Source of the DNA: Amycolatopsis japonica
GTDB taxonomy: Bacteria; Actinomycetota; Actinomycetes; Mycobacteriales; Pseudonocardiaceae
Direction: 5' to 3'
Length of the DNA: 64,000 nt
Assembly (NCBI RefSeq): GCF_000732925.1
Contig: NZ_CP008953.1
Coordinates: forward strand, 8,177,001-8,241,000
Under the pieces are notes generated by a model. It was given only the letters and a program-made list of their open reading frames with translations, did not search any database and was not told the DNA's origin. Within the stretch, counting starts at the first letter, position 1, and every line of letters starts with the position of its first letter. A program made the position numbers and the translations under genes. Shown piece by piece: positions 24,113 through 32,828 of the stretch.

Positions 24113-25870
24113 TTAGCGTGTGGCTCGTAGTGCGGCGGTGGCGGCTTGTCCGATGGCGCGGGCGGTGGCGGCGGGGTCGGTGAGGGTGTGCAGCGTGACG
24201 CCGTCCATCGGCTGATTGCGCGGGTCGTCGTCGGGTAGCAGCCACAGGACCGCGCACCCGGTGGCGCGCAAGCGATCGAGGAGCCGCTGGCCCGGTTCAC
24301 GGGTCTGTTTTTCGAAGATGCCGTCGGAGATGATCACCAGGAGGCGGGCGGCGTTCGGGCGGGACAATTCCAGCGCGCCGTCGAGGGCCTCGGCGGCGTC
24401 GTCGATGGCGTGTCCGCCGTAACCGGTGGTGAATTCGGTGACCCGTGCGGGGGTGGTGCCGGGGTGGGTGATCGGTGTGATGCGGCCTGAGCCGAAGGTG
24501 ACGGTGGCGGTGGTGGCGGGCACGTCGGTGTGGTGGGCGGCGTGGGCGAGGATCCACGCGGCCGAGGCGACCGGTTTCCTGTACGCCTTCATGGACCCGG
24601 TGACGTCGCAGGCGATGCCGAGCCGGAGTGGCGGTGCGGGCACGGTTTTGCGGGTGGTGCGGGTGAACGGTTCGGCGGTGGGGATGGCGCCCGCCGCGCG
24701 TTGTGCGGCGGCGGTCATCGCCCCGCGCACCCGCAGCCGCCCGGGCGGTATGGCGGAGGTGGTCGTGGTGGTGGTGCGGTCACGCACTCCGGCGGTGGTC
24801 AGCGCACGGGCCAGTTGACGCGCGGCGGTGCGTTCGGCCGTGGTCGGGGGGCGGGTGCCAGTGATGTGGTTGGCGTTCGGGCTGGTCCCGCTCCCGAAGG
24901 TTTTGTTCGCCGCGCTGGCCGCGCGGGCGCGGGCGGCGTCCTCGGCGGCACGGGCCTCCATGGCGTCGGTGACGGGGTCGGTGGGCGCGGGGTCGGCGGC
25001 AGCCGAGTTGACGATGGCGATGGCTGCGGCGGTGATCGCTTGCGCCAATGGTGACGGCGTACCGTTCCCACTACCGGGCTGCGCGCCCGCGTCGGCGGCC
25101 CCGCGCTGGGGCGGCGGCTGGTCGGGGTCGTCGCCGAGGACCTCGCACCAGCGGCGCCCGAGTTCGATCATGGCGGTGGCGTTGTCGTCGGCGACACGGT
25201 GCGCCGTACGCCAGATAGCCCGCAACTGGGCGAGGGTGTCGTCGCCGAGAATGCCGCGCACGACCCGTTCGACCCGGGCGACTTCCCGACCGTTGAGGAC
25301 ACCGCCGTCCACACGTGCCAGCAACAGCGCGGCGGACTGCGCGGCATCCTGTTTCGTCATGGTCGGTGCGGCGGCCGGGTCGTTCGCCCGGGTGTCGGCG
25401 AGGATGAGCTTCGTCGCGCTGCCACGCAGCCAGTACCGGTCCTGCGGGCGGCGCCGCAACTGCGCGGCTTCGATCCGGGACTCTTCCAGCAGGATCGCGG
25501 CCGCCGCCGCGCCCGGTGGCGCCCCGGGAGGTTCACGCCATACCGAGTGTTTCGCGTGGGCGGATTCGTGGGTCAGCAGCCCCCATGCTGTGCGGTAGCG
25601 CTTGCGGTCCCCGACCCGGTGTGGTTCGACGGTGGCGGGGTCGACCCCGCTGGGGAGGTGGATTCCGTCGACTTCGATGGCGGCGAGGTCGGGGAAGAAA
25701 CACGCTGGGGCGTCGTGTCCCGCACCGGGGGCGACGGTGACAACGAGGTCGTCGCGGTCGGCGATGGCGGGGACCTCGTCCCCGAACCGGGCCGACAGGG
25801 TCAGCCATCCCGGGGCGGCGGGAAACACGGCGGTCAGCGTGGCGGCGGGTGCGGCGATGTGCGCGGTCAT
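24113..25870 (-). CDS. VWA-domain protein with HEXXH motif, MoxR partner
   Basis: 585 residues. The N-terminal domain has HESAH (101-105) in 'WGLLTHESAHAKHS', a zinc-metallopeptidase-type HEXXH, followed 45 residues on by 'EESRIEA' as a possible third ligand. The C-terminal 165 residues are a von Willebrand A domain with MIDAS DVTGS (422-426), 'TGYGGHAIDDA' and 'IISDGIF'. The middle is Ala/Thr-rich and low complexity. It is encoded directly after a MoxR-type AAA ATPase, the usual MoxR-VWA chaperone pairing (as RavA-ViaA or CobS-CobT). ATG 25870 has AAAGGAC seven bases upstream. The HEXXH may be structural rather than catalytic; its substrate is unknown. Confidence 0.82.
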   Translation of the reverse strand: MTAHIAAPAATLTAVFPAAPGWLTLSARFGDEVPAIADRDDLVVTVAPGAGHDAPACFFPDLAAIEVDGIHLPSGVDPATVEPHRVGDRKRYRTAWGLLTHESAHAKHSVWREPPGAPPGAAAAAILLEESRIEAAQLRRRPQDRYWLRGSATKLILADTRANDPAAAPTMTKQDAAQSAALLLARVDGGVLNGREVARVERVVRGILGDDTLAQLRAIWRTAHRVADDNATAMIELGRRWCEVLGDDPDQPPPQRGAADAGAQPGSGNGTPSPLAQAITAAAIAIVNSAAADPAPTDPVTDAMEARAAEDAARARAASAANKTFGSGTSPNANHITGTRPPTTAERTAARQLARALTTAGVRDRTTTTTTSAIPPGRLRVRGAMTAAAQRAAGAIPTAEPFTRTTRKTVPAPPLRLGIACDVTGSMKAYRKPVASAAWILAHAAHHTDVPATTATVTFGSGRITPITHPGTTPARVTEFTTGYGGHAIDDAAEALDGALELSRPNAARLLVIISDGIFEKQTREPGQRLLDRLRATGCAVLWLLPDDDPRNQPMDGVTLHTLTDPAATARAIGQAATAALRATR

Positions 25871-25921
25871 CGTATGTCCTTTCCGGACGGTCACAGGCGG
25901 CAGAAACCGGTGGGGACGCGA

Positions 25922-27121
25922 CTAAAACTGTTCGCCGACCGTGAGCGGGGCGACGTGGGCGCCGAAGGTGTTGCGGACCACGTCGGCGACGATGTCCTGG
26001 TCTTCTTCCGGCGCGGCGGCGATCAGGTTCCCGGCGGCGGTCATCGGGTCCAGCGCGGCGGCGGTGTCTTTCGCGGCGAGGAGTTCGCGCATCTGGGGCG
26101 CCCACCCGATCTCGCCCTTCTTCTGCCGTCCGGCGAGATTTTTCGCGACCCGCACCACTTTCGGGTCGACCCCGATCCGCGCGGCGAGGTCGTAGTCGGT
26201 GGTCACCTCGATCTTGACCCGGAACCGCGACGCCAGCGCGGGGCTCAGTACCGCGCCGTGCACCCCGGGGTTGTGCCCACCCACCACGTAGAACCCGGGT
26301 GCGGCGTCGACACGCTCCCAGTCGTTGGCCTTGATCATGATGTGCCCGCGCCCGTCCATGACGGGGTACACCACCGCGAGCACGGGTGCGGGTATCAGGG
26401 TGAAGTCGTCGATGAAGAACGCGCGCCCCTCACGCATCGCGGTCACCAGCGGCCCGTGCGCGAACGCGTAACTCCCGCCCGATGTGGGCACGTACCCGCC
26501 CACAATGTCATCCACCGTGGTGTCACTGTCACCCGGCAACGTCACCGCGTCACCGAACGCGGCCTCGACCAGCGACGTCTTGCCCGTACCCGGGGGCCCA
26601 TACAGCAGCGAGGGAATCTTGTTCTGCCGCAACCGCCGCAACACCGTCACATCCGAACTGCCCGCCAGCTTGCGCGGGTGGTAAAGCTGCCCGTTCGGGC
26701 GCCGTACCGGTGCGGTCACCAGCGCGGGCGCGGCCGCCTTTTTCGGCCCGGGGCAGCGTTTCGGCGCGATGGGCGCGGGCGGCGTGGCGACGTCGCCTGT
26801 CGCAGGGTCGGTGGTGCGCGTGCTGATCACGGCGGTCGCGGCGGCGGTGGGGGTGTTGGCGTTGGCGCGGTAGGCGCGGGACGGCTGCCCCATGTAGTCC
26901 GCTTCCCCGCGCGTTACCAGCGTTTCCAGGGCGTTGCCCACCGCGCCGGATGACCGGTTCAGGAGCCGGGCGGCGGCGCTCACCGTCAGTCCGGCATTGG
27001 CGGGTTGCTGGCTGAGCAGTTCGGCCACCATGCGACGGAGTTCACCGTTGGGCAACCGGTGTGCCGCGCCCGGGGCGGCGGGCGCGGTGCCCGTGGCCGG
27101 AGTCGTGGCGTGCGTGGTCAT
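25922..27121 (-). CDS. MoxR-type AAA+ ATPase with N-terminal winged helix
   Basis: 399 residues. Residues 26-90 are a winged-helix domain (GELRRMVAELLS ... NRSSGAVGNALETLV), then a Pro/Ala linker, then the ATPase: Walker A GPPGTGKT (175-182), Walker B FFIDDF (235-240), sensor GGHNPG (281-286) and arginine finger in SPALASRF (293-300). The Walker B second acid is Asp where most MoxR proteins have Glu. The winged helix matches the C-terminal domain of the 15776-16627 protein, so both may read related DNA. Its gene precedes the VWA gene by 51 bases. A DNA-guided MoxR/VWA complex is an unusual arrangement and is inferred. Confidence 0.86.
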   Translation of the reverse strand: MTTHATTPATGTAPAAPGAAHRLPNGELRRMVAELLSQQPANAGLTVSAAARLLNRSSGAVGNALETLVTRGEADYMGQPSRAYRANANTPTAAATAVISTRTTDPATGDVATPPAPIAPKRCPGPKKAAAPALVTAPVRRPNGQLYHPRKLAGSSDVTVLRRLRQNKIPSLLYGPPGTGKTSLVEAAFGDAVTLPGDSDTTVDDIVGGYVPTSGGSYAFAHGPLVTAMREGRAFFIDDFTLIPAPVLAVVYPVMDGRGHIMIKANDWERVDAAPGFYVVGGHNPGVHGAVLSPALASRFRVKIEVTTDYDLAARIGVDPKVVRVAKNLAGRQKKGEIGWAPQMRELLAAKDTAAALDPMTAAGNLIAAAPEEDQDIVADVVRNTFGAHVAPLTVGEQF

Positions 27122-27199
27122 CGTGCTGGTTTCCCTTCACAGCAATGGGTTTCGGCGGTCATAGCGCGGCGGGGACCGGGGCGGGGTGGCGCGGGGCGG

Positions 27200-27526
27200 C
27201 TACGCGCGGCGCAACGTGGTGATGAGCGCGACCACGGCGTGGCCTTCGCTGGGGGCGGGGTATTCGGTGCCGTCGGCGGTCACCACCCGCCATTCGGATT
27301 GCCGCACGATGTCGGCGGGAAAGTAGCTACCGATGAAACGCCCGTCGGGACCGGTTACGGTGCCGTACAACAGTTGTTGACGGTCGGCGGGGTCGATCAA
27401 CACACCCGTGACGGTGCAGTCGTTTTCGGTGTTGGTGCGGGTCACCACTTCGGGTTGCACGTCGCGGCTCATGGTCGGGTCGACCACGTACACCACGCGT
27501 TCCGGCGGGTTGTCGTCGTGGTTCAT
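27200..27526 (-). CDS. Hypothetical protein, 108 aa
   Basis: Small strand-rich protein, not recognised: 'RVVYVVDPTMSRDVQPEVVTRTN', 'TVTGVLIDPADRQQLLYGTVTGPDGRFIGSYF', 'EGHAVVALITTLRR'. The leader is GAAAGGGG then AACACC before ATGAACCA, nearly the same as that of the next gene upstream, indicating shared translation control or a duplicated leader. Function unknown. Confidence 0.62.
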   Translation of the reverse strand: MNHDDNPPERVVYVVDPTMSRDVQPEVVTRTNTENDCTVTGVLIDPADRQQLLYGTVTGPDGRFIGSYFPADIVRQSEWRVVTADGTEYPAPSEGHAVVALITTLRRA

Positions 27527-27572
27527 GGTGTTGCCCCTTTCGTTGCGGTGTCGCGGTTTCGCGGTCGAGTGA

Positions 27573-27869
27573 TCAGTGGGCGCGGCGGGGAAGTCGGCCG
27601 ACGACGGCGACGGTGTGGGTGGTGTCGTCGTAGGTCGCGGCGTCGATCACGTGCCCGCATCCGTCGCACTTGTACAAGGGTTCGACCCACCGTTCGGGGG
27701 CGTGGGCGGTGTCATCGCCGTTGCTGTCGATCATGCAAAAACCGCTACTGTGTGGCGTGTTCCCGCACACGCACACCCAGCGTTCGCAGTCGTGGGCGGT
27801 GATCGTGGCGACGGTGGCCGCGCGCATGGTCGGCACGTCCGGGTGCGGCGTGGTGGTGTTGTGGTTCAT
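27573..27869 (-). CDS. Zinc-ribbon hypothetical protein, 98 aa
   Basis: Contains two cysteine clusters, 'WVCVCGNTPHSSGFC' and 'YKCDGCGHVID', spaced as in a zinc ribbon. The second half continues 'ATYDDTTHTVAVVGRLPR'. No family recognised. Leader GAAAGGGG(CC)GAACACC then ATGAACCA, shared with the downstream gene. Part of the same - strand operon. Confidence 0.62.
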   Translation of the reverse strand: MNHNTTTPHPDVPTMRAATVATITAHDCERWVCVCGNTPHSSGFCMIDSNGDDTAHAPERWVEPLYKCDGCGHVIDAATYDDTTHTVAVVGRLPRRAH

Positions 27870-27908
27870 GGTGTTCGGCCCCTTTCGCGGTGGGCACGGT
27901 GGGCGCGG

Positions 27909-28073
27909 TCAGTGGGTGGCGGCGAATTCGGCTTCCGCCGCTTCAGCGTCCCGGGTGTGGGATTCGGCGGCCGCGTCGGCGGCGTCGTGGTCGGGGTAGG
28001 TGTTGGACCAACCGCAATAGCAGTGCGCGACGGCGGTGCCGTCCGGGTTGTCGGTGGTGTCGGCGTAGCACAT
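27909..28073 (-). CDS. Small CxC protein, 54 aa, first gene of the operon
   Basis: A gene of only 54 residues: starts MCYADTTDNPDG, has HCYCGWSNTYPDHDAAD and an Ala/Glu-rich helical end (AAESHTRDAEAAEAEF) finishing AATH. The CxCGW...HD.A..A pattern is typical of very small actinobacterial mobile-element proteins and argues that it is real. GGGGA lies upstream of ATG 28073, and the repeat-rich promoter region starts right behind it. It heads the long - strand accessory operon. Confidence 0.6.
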   Translation of the reverse strand: MCYADTTDNPDGTAVAHCYCGWSNTYPDHDAADAAAESHTRDAEAAEAEFAATH

Positions 28074-29015
28074 AGCAATCCCCAATCACGTGTTTGCCGG
28101 TTTTCCGCTTTCCGGGGGAACATTCGCGCCCGGTGCGGCGGTTTGTGATGATTTCCGGTTTTCCCGGTGACACAACAAACGTAACTCGACCCCCGGGCGC
28201 CGCGCAATAGTTTTCCGGGGTCAATTTCGGGGAATTTTGCCTATATTTTCGCGTGAATGCGCACACTTTCACGGACATGTTTGCCCAGGTCAGGCGGTTG
28301 CAGATTGCCCAAGAAGGGAGCGGCCGGCTACACCCGAAACCGCGTATAAATGTAGTTTGTTTTAATAAAAGAGAGAAAGAGAAAGGAAGAAAGGGGGCAG
28401 GTGAGTGAGGTGCAAGGGTGAGCGCTGGTGAAACAATGAGGAAGCCGCGTGACATCGCCGCCGGGCCTGATGTGTTCACCTGCTTGGTGTCAAGCGAGTC
28501 TGGGATACCGGTGGATCCCCCTTCAGGGGGCGTGACCTGCGGGAACGGCTGACACGGGGGGATCCGCCTTAAGCGGATACCGGAGAACGAGGCTGACTGG
28601 CCGGGTCGGCGGTCCCACGGTTGGCAGTCACGCTTCGCATAGTCGGAGGCGGCGGGGGCGACACTGAGTGACCGCGCCGTCGGCTCGGGCCTGGTGTTCA
28701 AGGCGGTGTCCGCGCGCCGGGTATACGGGTCGCCACGGTGGCGCCGGAGTGTTTTTGTGGCGCGCGAGAGTCGCCGATAACACTCGACGAGAGTCGATGT
28801 CAGAGGTGCAGGGGAATGCGGTTGTGCGCCCACGAAGTTCTTTTTCTTTGGCCTCGATGGTTGTGCTGCCACGGTCGACGCTAGCATCGGCGCGGGCGAA
28901 ATCGCGGCGGGAAATCGAGGCATTTCGCTGTTCCGCACAAATACCTTTACCGCACGGGAAAGGCGCCTCGATCCCGAATGGGCAGGGCGTGTTCGCGAAC
29001 CGGTGGCGTGTTCAT
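28074..29015. other. AT-richer structured non-coding region (candidate origin or transfer site)
   Basis: No gene is seen in 940 bases, the longest such gap. 28099-28232 has about five TTTCCGG/TTTTCCGGGG-like copies, three with a GGTTTTCC core. 28200-28370 is the AT-richest part (CTATATTTTCG, TATAAATGTAGTTTGTTTTAATAA split over the patch) followed by an unbroken 31-base purine tract at 28367-28397. Then come hairpins CCCCCTTCAGGGGG (28517-28530) and ATCCGC-CTTAA-GCGGAT (28562-28578), and a longer GACTG...CAGTC fold near 28593-28630. It separates two operons both read leftward, so it must also hold the accessory-operon promoter. Confidence 0.6.
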
Positions 29016-31943
29016 TCATGGCGCCGTGGATCGGGAGAAGTCCCCGACCGGTATCCCGGTGTCGCGGGCGCGTAACCGCTCGGCGAGGTCGGCGGTGTCC
29101 GCGGTGGGCGTCGTGTCGATTTCAGCGAGGCGGGTTCGCAGGAGGTCCAAGGTGCGGGAGATCGCGTCGTGCCGGCCGAGTGCGTGCTGCAGGCGCATGA
29201 TGTCGCGGTAGATCAGTTCGTTGTGCGGATCGAACGCCCGCGCGGTTTCCAGCAGATCCAAGGTGTAGTCGGGGTCGGCCTCAACGCGGACGCGGGCGAG
29301 CGCGGCCACGGCGTCGAGCGCGTCGCGCCGGGTCGCTTCCCGGGCGGCGATGAGCCAGTCGGAGTCCAGGCCGTCGGCCAGGGCGCCGCCGTAGTGCGCC
29401 ACGATCGCCTCATAGGCGTCGGTGCGTCGCTCAGCCGCGGCGGTGCGTCGGCGGGTCACCGCGTCGGCGAAGGACCAGTAGTCGACCTCCACCACGGCGG
29501 GGTCGAGCCGGTACTGGCCGTGCTCGGCCAGGACCAGGTCGCCGGCGGTGCCGCGAGTGGCGGTGTCGAGGGCGCGGCGGATGCGGGACAGAACGGTGCG
29601 CAGCACGCTGGCGGGGTTGCGGGGCGGGTCGTTCGGCCAAAGAGCGTCGACGATCGCATCCCGGGACACCCCTCCGGGATGTACTGCGAGGAAGACCAGC
29701 AGTTCGAGCGGGCGGTTGCTCAGCGCGCCGGACACGTCGCGCAGCTCCCCCTCGGCCTTGCGAGGGTCGGAGCGCCAGTGCAGGGCAGGGGCACCGAACA
29801 CTGTCAGCGCGAGCGGCGCCGGTGGGCTCGGATCCCTGCCGGCCACATGTGGGTGTGGTTCCTCGCCCGGTTCGCTGGCCGGGGGTGAATCCGGCGCGGG
29901 CGGTCCTGCAGTGATCTCCAGTCGTCGCGGGTCGCCTGCGGCGTTCTGCGGCGCGGCCCGGGGCGTCGTGCCCGGTGGTGTCACTGTCTTCCCAGGTGCG
30001 GGGTTGGCACGGGGCGGGGCCGCGTCGGTGGTGCCGCTGCTGTGGGGTGCGGTGGTGCGGAGGAAGGCCAGGAGGTCTCGGGTCGCGGTCTCGGGCAGGG
30101 TGAAGGCGCGGGTTCCTCGCAGGGGTTCGCCGAGTCCGGGATCGGTGGCCGAAATGACTCCGCCGGCGGTGACGTAGGCGGTCACGCCGGCGCGCCATTG
30201 GCCCAGCAGCAGCGCAGTGATCCCGTGCTGGCCGTTGTTGTCGAGCAGGTGCTGCAGCCGCAACTGCTGCCCAGGGTCACCGGGTGGGGCTGCGATCACG
30301 ACAGCGCGCCGCGGCGGCGCCGCGGCGGCGAAGGCGGTCAGGGCGGTGTCCAGGTCGTCCACCACTGTGATCGATGTGGGCAGGTCGGTGGCCGCTCCTG
30401 GCACACCGAGCAGGCGGGCCACGTCGGCGCTGGGCACGTAGACCCTGAGCGTGGGTGCGTTCTCGGAGGAGGTGGCCAGGAGGGTGAGCAGCAGGGCGCG
30501 GGCCGCGGCGTAACCGCCGGGCCCAACCAGGCCGAGCCCGTGGACACGGGCCAGGTCGAGGGCGACCTGAGTCCCCTCACCTGCTGCGGCGGCCTTGCCG
30601 TCGAGGTCAGGGGGCGTGGTGTCGAGCGCGATGTCGACCACGGACGGCAGCGTCGCCGGTCCGACGCCAGTTCCGGTGTGTGTGGCGGCGCCGATCACGC
30701 AGCGGACACGAGGCGCGAGCACCCTCAGCCGCCCCTCGTCACCAGCTCCTTCTGATGCGGTGGTCGACCGCGGTGCCAGGTCTCCGCCACCAGGTTCACG
30801 ACCATGCTCACGACCGGCCAGGCCGCCGATCGCGGTGTCGGTCTCGGCGTTCAAGTCGAGGTCTTCGTCGTGGTGTCGGGCGCGCAGATGGGCCAGCCGC
30901 AGCTGATACACCACCGGGGCGACCGGCAGGTCGTCGTCGCGCCGGCCGCTGCCGGGCAGGTAGCGCGCGTGGCGCCGCCGTCGCGCGAGCACGAGCAGGG
31001 CACTGACCGCCGCGGCCAGGCCCAGGCTGACGAACACCTCACCGCTCCCCCAGCTCACCGCGCCCCCGGCAGGTCCATCCGCGGCAGGGACGGCCGCTGG
31101 CGTCGGGCGGGACGTCGTGACCGGAGGAGTTTGCGAGGAGGGTGGCGTGGTCGTACTCGGTGCCGGTGGTGCTGATTCGGGCGCGGACAACGAGGATGCG
31201 GGCGGCTCCGGTTGGGGCGGCGTCGGCGGGTCAGGTGGCCGGCTGGTGGCGGGAAGGTGGAGGGTGTCGCCGGGGTGGATCAGGTTCGGATTGGTCAGGA
31301 TCCGTCCTCCGGACTGGACGCTGCCGCGGTTGAGGGCCCAGAGCTCCGGCCAGCGATCACCCTCGCCCAGGCAGCGCTGCGCGATCCTCCACAGCGAGTC
31401 GTACACCCCGTTCTCCGGTGGCCGGACCCGCTCGATCCCGGGCTGGACCGGAAGCTGCTCATGGACGACCGGTGTCGTGGAGACGGGAGCGGTGACGGCC
31501 ACCTCAAAATGACCGGCGGGGTACATGTCGGCGGGGTTGAGGGGCGCGGCGGTGGCCGTGCGGCCCAGCACGGCCACGAGCAGGGCGCCGATAAGCACGG
31601 CCGCGACCCGCCGCACCGGGCCTGTCTGCCGTTTCAGGTCCGGCAGCCCGCCGCGGGCGACGTCGGCCGCGCACGCGGCGAGGTCGAGGACGAACACCAG
31701 CCACACCAGCCAGGCCAGGCAGGCGAGGGCGTCGAGCAGGAACCGTGCCGACATGGGTGTCATCAGCGCAGTGCCGATCTCGTCCAGGCTCGGCAGGTGA
31801 TCCGGCAACGGCCAGCCCACGCCGTGAACCAGCGCCCACGGAACCCCGGCAACCAGCGCGGCCAGCACGACTGCGGCGAGCAGCCCACGCACCGCCCGGC
31901 CCAGCAACCGTGCGGTGCGCGTGAGCGGCGCACGGCCGAACAT
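29016..31943 (-). CDS. Membrane LysM-BTAD regulator of the Tad locus
   Basis: 975 residues. Membrane helices near 18-38, 68-92 and 113-131, then a LysM domain (about 180-232: 'SLWRIAQRCLGEGDRWPELWALNRG...HPGDTLHLP'), a Pro/Ser/Thr-rich linker, another helix (about 300-320), a region of about 350 residues with P-loop-like spacing but no clear Walker motif, and a C-terminal SARP-type half: winged helix (LTVFGAPALHW ... ALSNRPLELLVFLAVHPGG) and BTAD repeats (YWSFADAVTRR ... ELIYRDIMRLQHALGRHDAI). Such proteins accompany actinobacterial Tad clusters. Sensing wall state and regulating transcription is inferred. The start overlaps the upstream stop (TGATG). Confidence 0.85.
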   Translation of the reverse strand: MFGRAPLTRTARLLGRAVRGLLAAVVLAALVAGVPWALVHGVGWPLPDHLPSLDEIGTALMTPMSARFLLDALACLAWLVWLVFVLDLAACAADVARGGLPDLKRQTGPVRRVAAVLIGALLVAVLGRTATAAPLNPADMYPAGHFEVAVTAPVSTTPVVHEQLPVQPGIERVRPPENGVYDSLWRIAQRCLGEGDRWPELWALNRGSVQSGGRILTNPNLIHPGDTLHLPATSRPPDPPTPPQPEPPASSLSAPESAPPAPSTTTPPSSQTPPVTTSRPTPAAVPAADGPAGGAVSWGSGEVFVSLGLAAAVSALLVLARRRRHARYLPGSGRRDDDLPVAPVVYQLRLAHLRARHHDEDLDLNAETDTAIGGLAGREHGREPGGGDLAPRSTTASEGAGDEGRLRVLAPRVRCVIGAATHTGTGVGPATLPSVVDIALDTTPPDLDGKAAAAGEGTQVALDLARVHGLGLVGPGGYAAARALLLTLLATSSENAPTLRVYVPSADVARLLGVPGAATDLPTSITVVDDLDTALTAFAAAAPPRRAVVIAAPPGDPGQQLRLQHLLDNNGQHGITALLLGQWRAGVTAYVTAGGVISATDPGLGEPLRGTRAFTLPETATRDLLAFLRTTAPHSSGTTDAAPPRANPAPGKTVTPPGTTPRAAPQNAAGDPRRLEITAGPPAPDSPPASEPGEEPHPHVAGRDPSPPAPLALTVFGAPALHWRSDPRKAEGELRDVSGALSNRPLELLVFLAVHPGGVSRDAIVDALWPNDPPRNPASVLRTVLSRIRRALDTATRGTAGDLVLAEHGQYRLDPAVVEVDYWSFADAVTRRRTAAAERRTDAYEAIVAHYGGALADGLDSDWLIAAREATRRDALDAVAALARVRVEADPDYTLDLLETARAFDPHNELIYRDIMRLQHALGRHDAISRTLDLLRTRLAEIDTTPTADTADLAERLRARDTGIPVGDFSRSTAP

Positions 31944-32362
31944 CAGCTACTCGCCGCGCCGACCGCTGCGCTGCCGCGGCGGCCAGCGTCCTGTGCAGGT
32001 GCGGCGGGCTGGGCGGTGCGGGTTTCGGTGGCCGCGAGGGTGCCTGGGACACGGTTGTTCGCCGCGGTGCCGGGGCGTTTGCGTTTGCCGCCGCGGGCGG
32101 GCTTGGTCACCTGGTCTCGCCAGCGGGTGAGGTCGGCGGTGGCAACGTCGGTGACCTCGGCGAGCTCGGGCACGTCGATGACGTCGCCGGCCGCGGTGAG
32201 GACCTCGCCGAGCTCGCGTTCAAGGTCGGCGAGCCGCTCGGCCAGTTCGGCGTGCCGGCGGGCCAGCTCGCCCACCGTGCCGGCCGCCTGGGCCCGGCGC
32301 GCGCTGCGCGCGGAATCTCGCTCCTCGAGGCGGCGGGTGATCTCGTCGTCGGTGGTCACCAT
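31943..32362 (-). CDS. Coiled-coil hypothetical protein, 139 aa
   Basis: The first 75 residues form a charged heptad-type helix (RRLEERDSARSARRAQAAGTV, then ELARRHAELAERLADLEREL), followed by 'VPELAEVTDVATADLTRWRDQV', which resembles a helix-turn-helix, and a basic Ala-rich tail. No named family. GGAGGGAGAA precedes ATG 32362; the stop overlaps the LysM-BTAD start. Position suggests a DNA-binding or scaffold partner of that regulator. Confidence 0.65.
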   Translation of the reverse strand: MVTTDDEITRRLEERDSARSARRAQAAGTVGELARRHAELAERLADLERELGEVLTAAGDVIDVPELAEVTDVATADLTRWRDQVTKPARGGKRKRPGTAANNRVPGTLAATETRTAQPAAPAQDAGRRGSAAVGAASS

Positions 32363-32396
32363 GCCGGTGTTCTCCCTCCAGTACGTGCCAACTGGG

Positions 32397-32828
32397 TCAG
32401 GGCTCGATGCCGCTGACCCCGCGCTGCGGATGGGCGGCGCCCCGCCCGTGGGTGTGGATGTCGCCGATCCCGGCCAGCGACAGCAGCTGTGTCCGGTACA
32501 CGGCGGTGACCTCGACGGTCACCGTGTCCCCGGCGACCGCGACAGTGCCGGTGGCGCCGACGCTGGCCAGGTACCGCTGCGCGAGGTCACGAGCCCGCCC
32601 CGGTTCGATGCGGACAATGCCGTTGGCGCGATATGCGGCGAGGTCGAGCGCCTGGGCGCCGGCGCGGGCTGCGGACTCGGCTTGCCCTCCAGCGCGGACC
32701 TTGCTCGCCAGGGCGAGACCGCCGTCCAGGCTCAGCCCGGTCAGCGCAAGCAGTCCGAGCAGGAGGGCGATCACGAACGCGGTCACCCGGCCTTCCTCCG
32801 CCCGCCACCACCAGCGCAAGCGGTACAC
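32397..32828 (-). CDS. TadG-like pseudopilin
   Basis: About 143 residues. The N-terminus has the prepilin-like EEGRVT followed by a single membrane helix (AFVIALLLGLLALTGLSLDGG), then 'SKVRAGGQAESAARAGAQALDLAAYR', the pattern of TadG-related proteins (Flp pilus assembly). The C-terminal part is strand-rich. The frame stays open far upstream, but that part is antisense to the protease gene; GTG 32828 just before YRLRWWWRAEEG is my best start, without a strong binding site. One of four pseudopilin-like proteins in the locus. Confidence 0.72.
   Translation of the reverse strand: MYRLRWWWRAEEGRVTAFVIALLLGLLALTGLSLDGGLALASKVRAGGQAESAARAGAQALDLAAYRANGIVRIEPGRARDLAQRYLASVGATGTVAVAGDTVTVEVTAVYRTQLLSLAGIGDIHTHGRGAAHPQRGVSGIEP

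Noticed and set aside
28501..28630. Known riboswitch class in the hairpin-rich gap
   Set aside because: I compared the visible stems and loops with the TPP, cobalamin, glycine, SAM and ydaO patterns I know and none matches; only unclassified structure is claimed.
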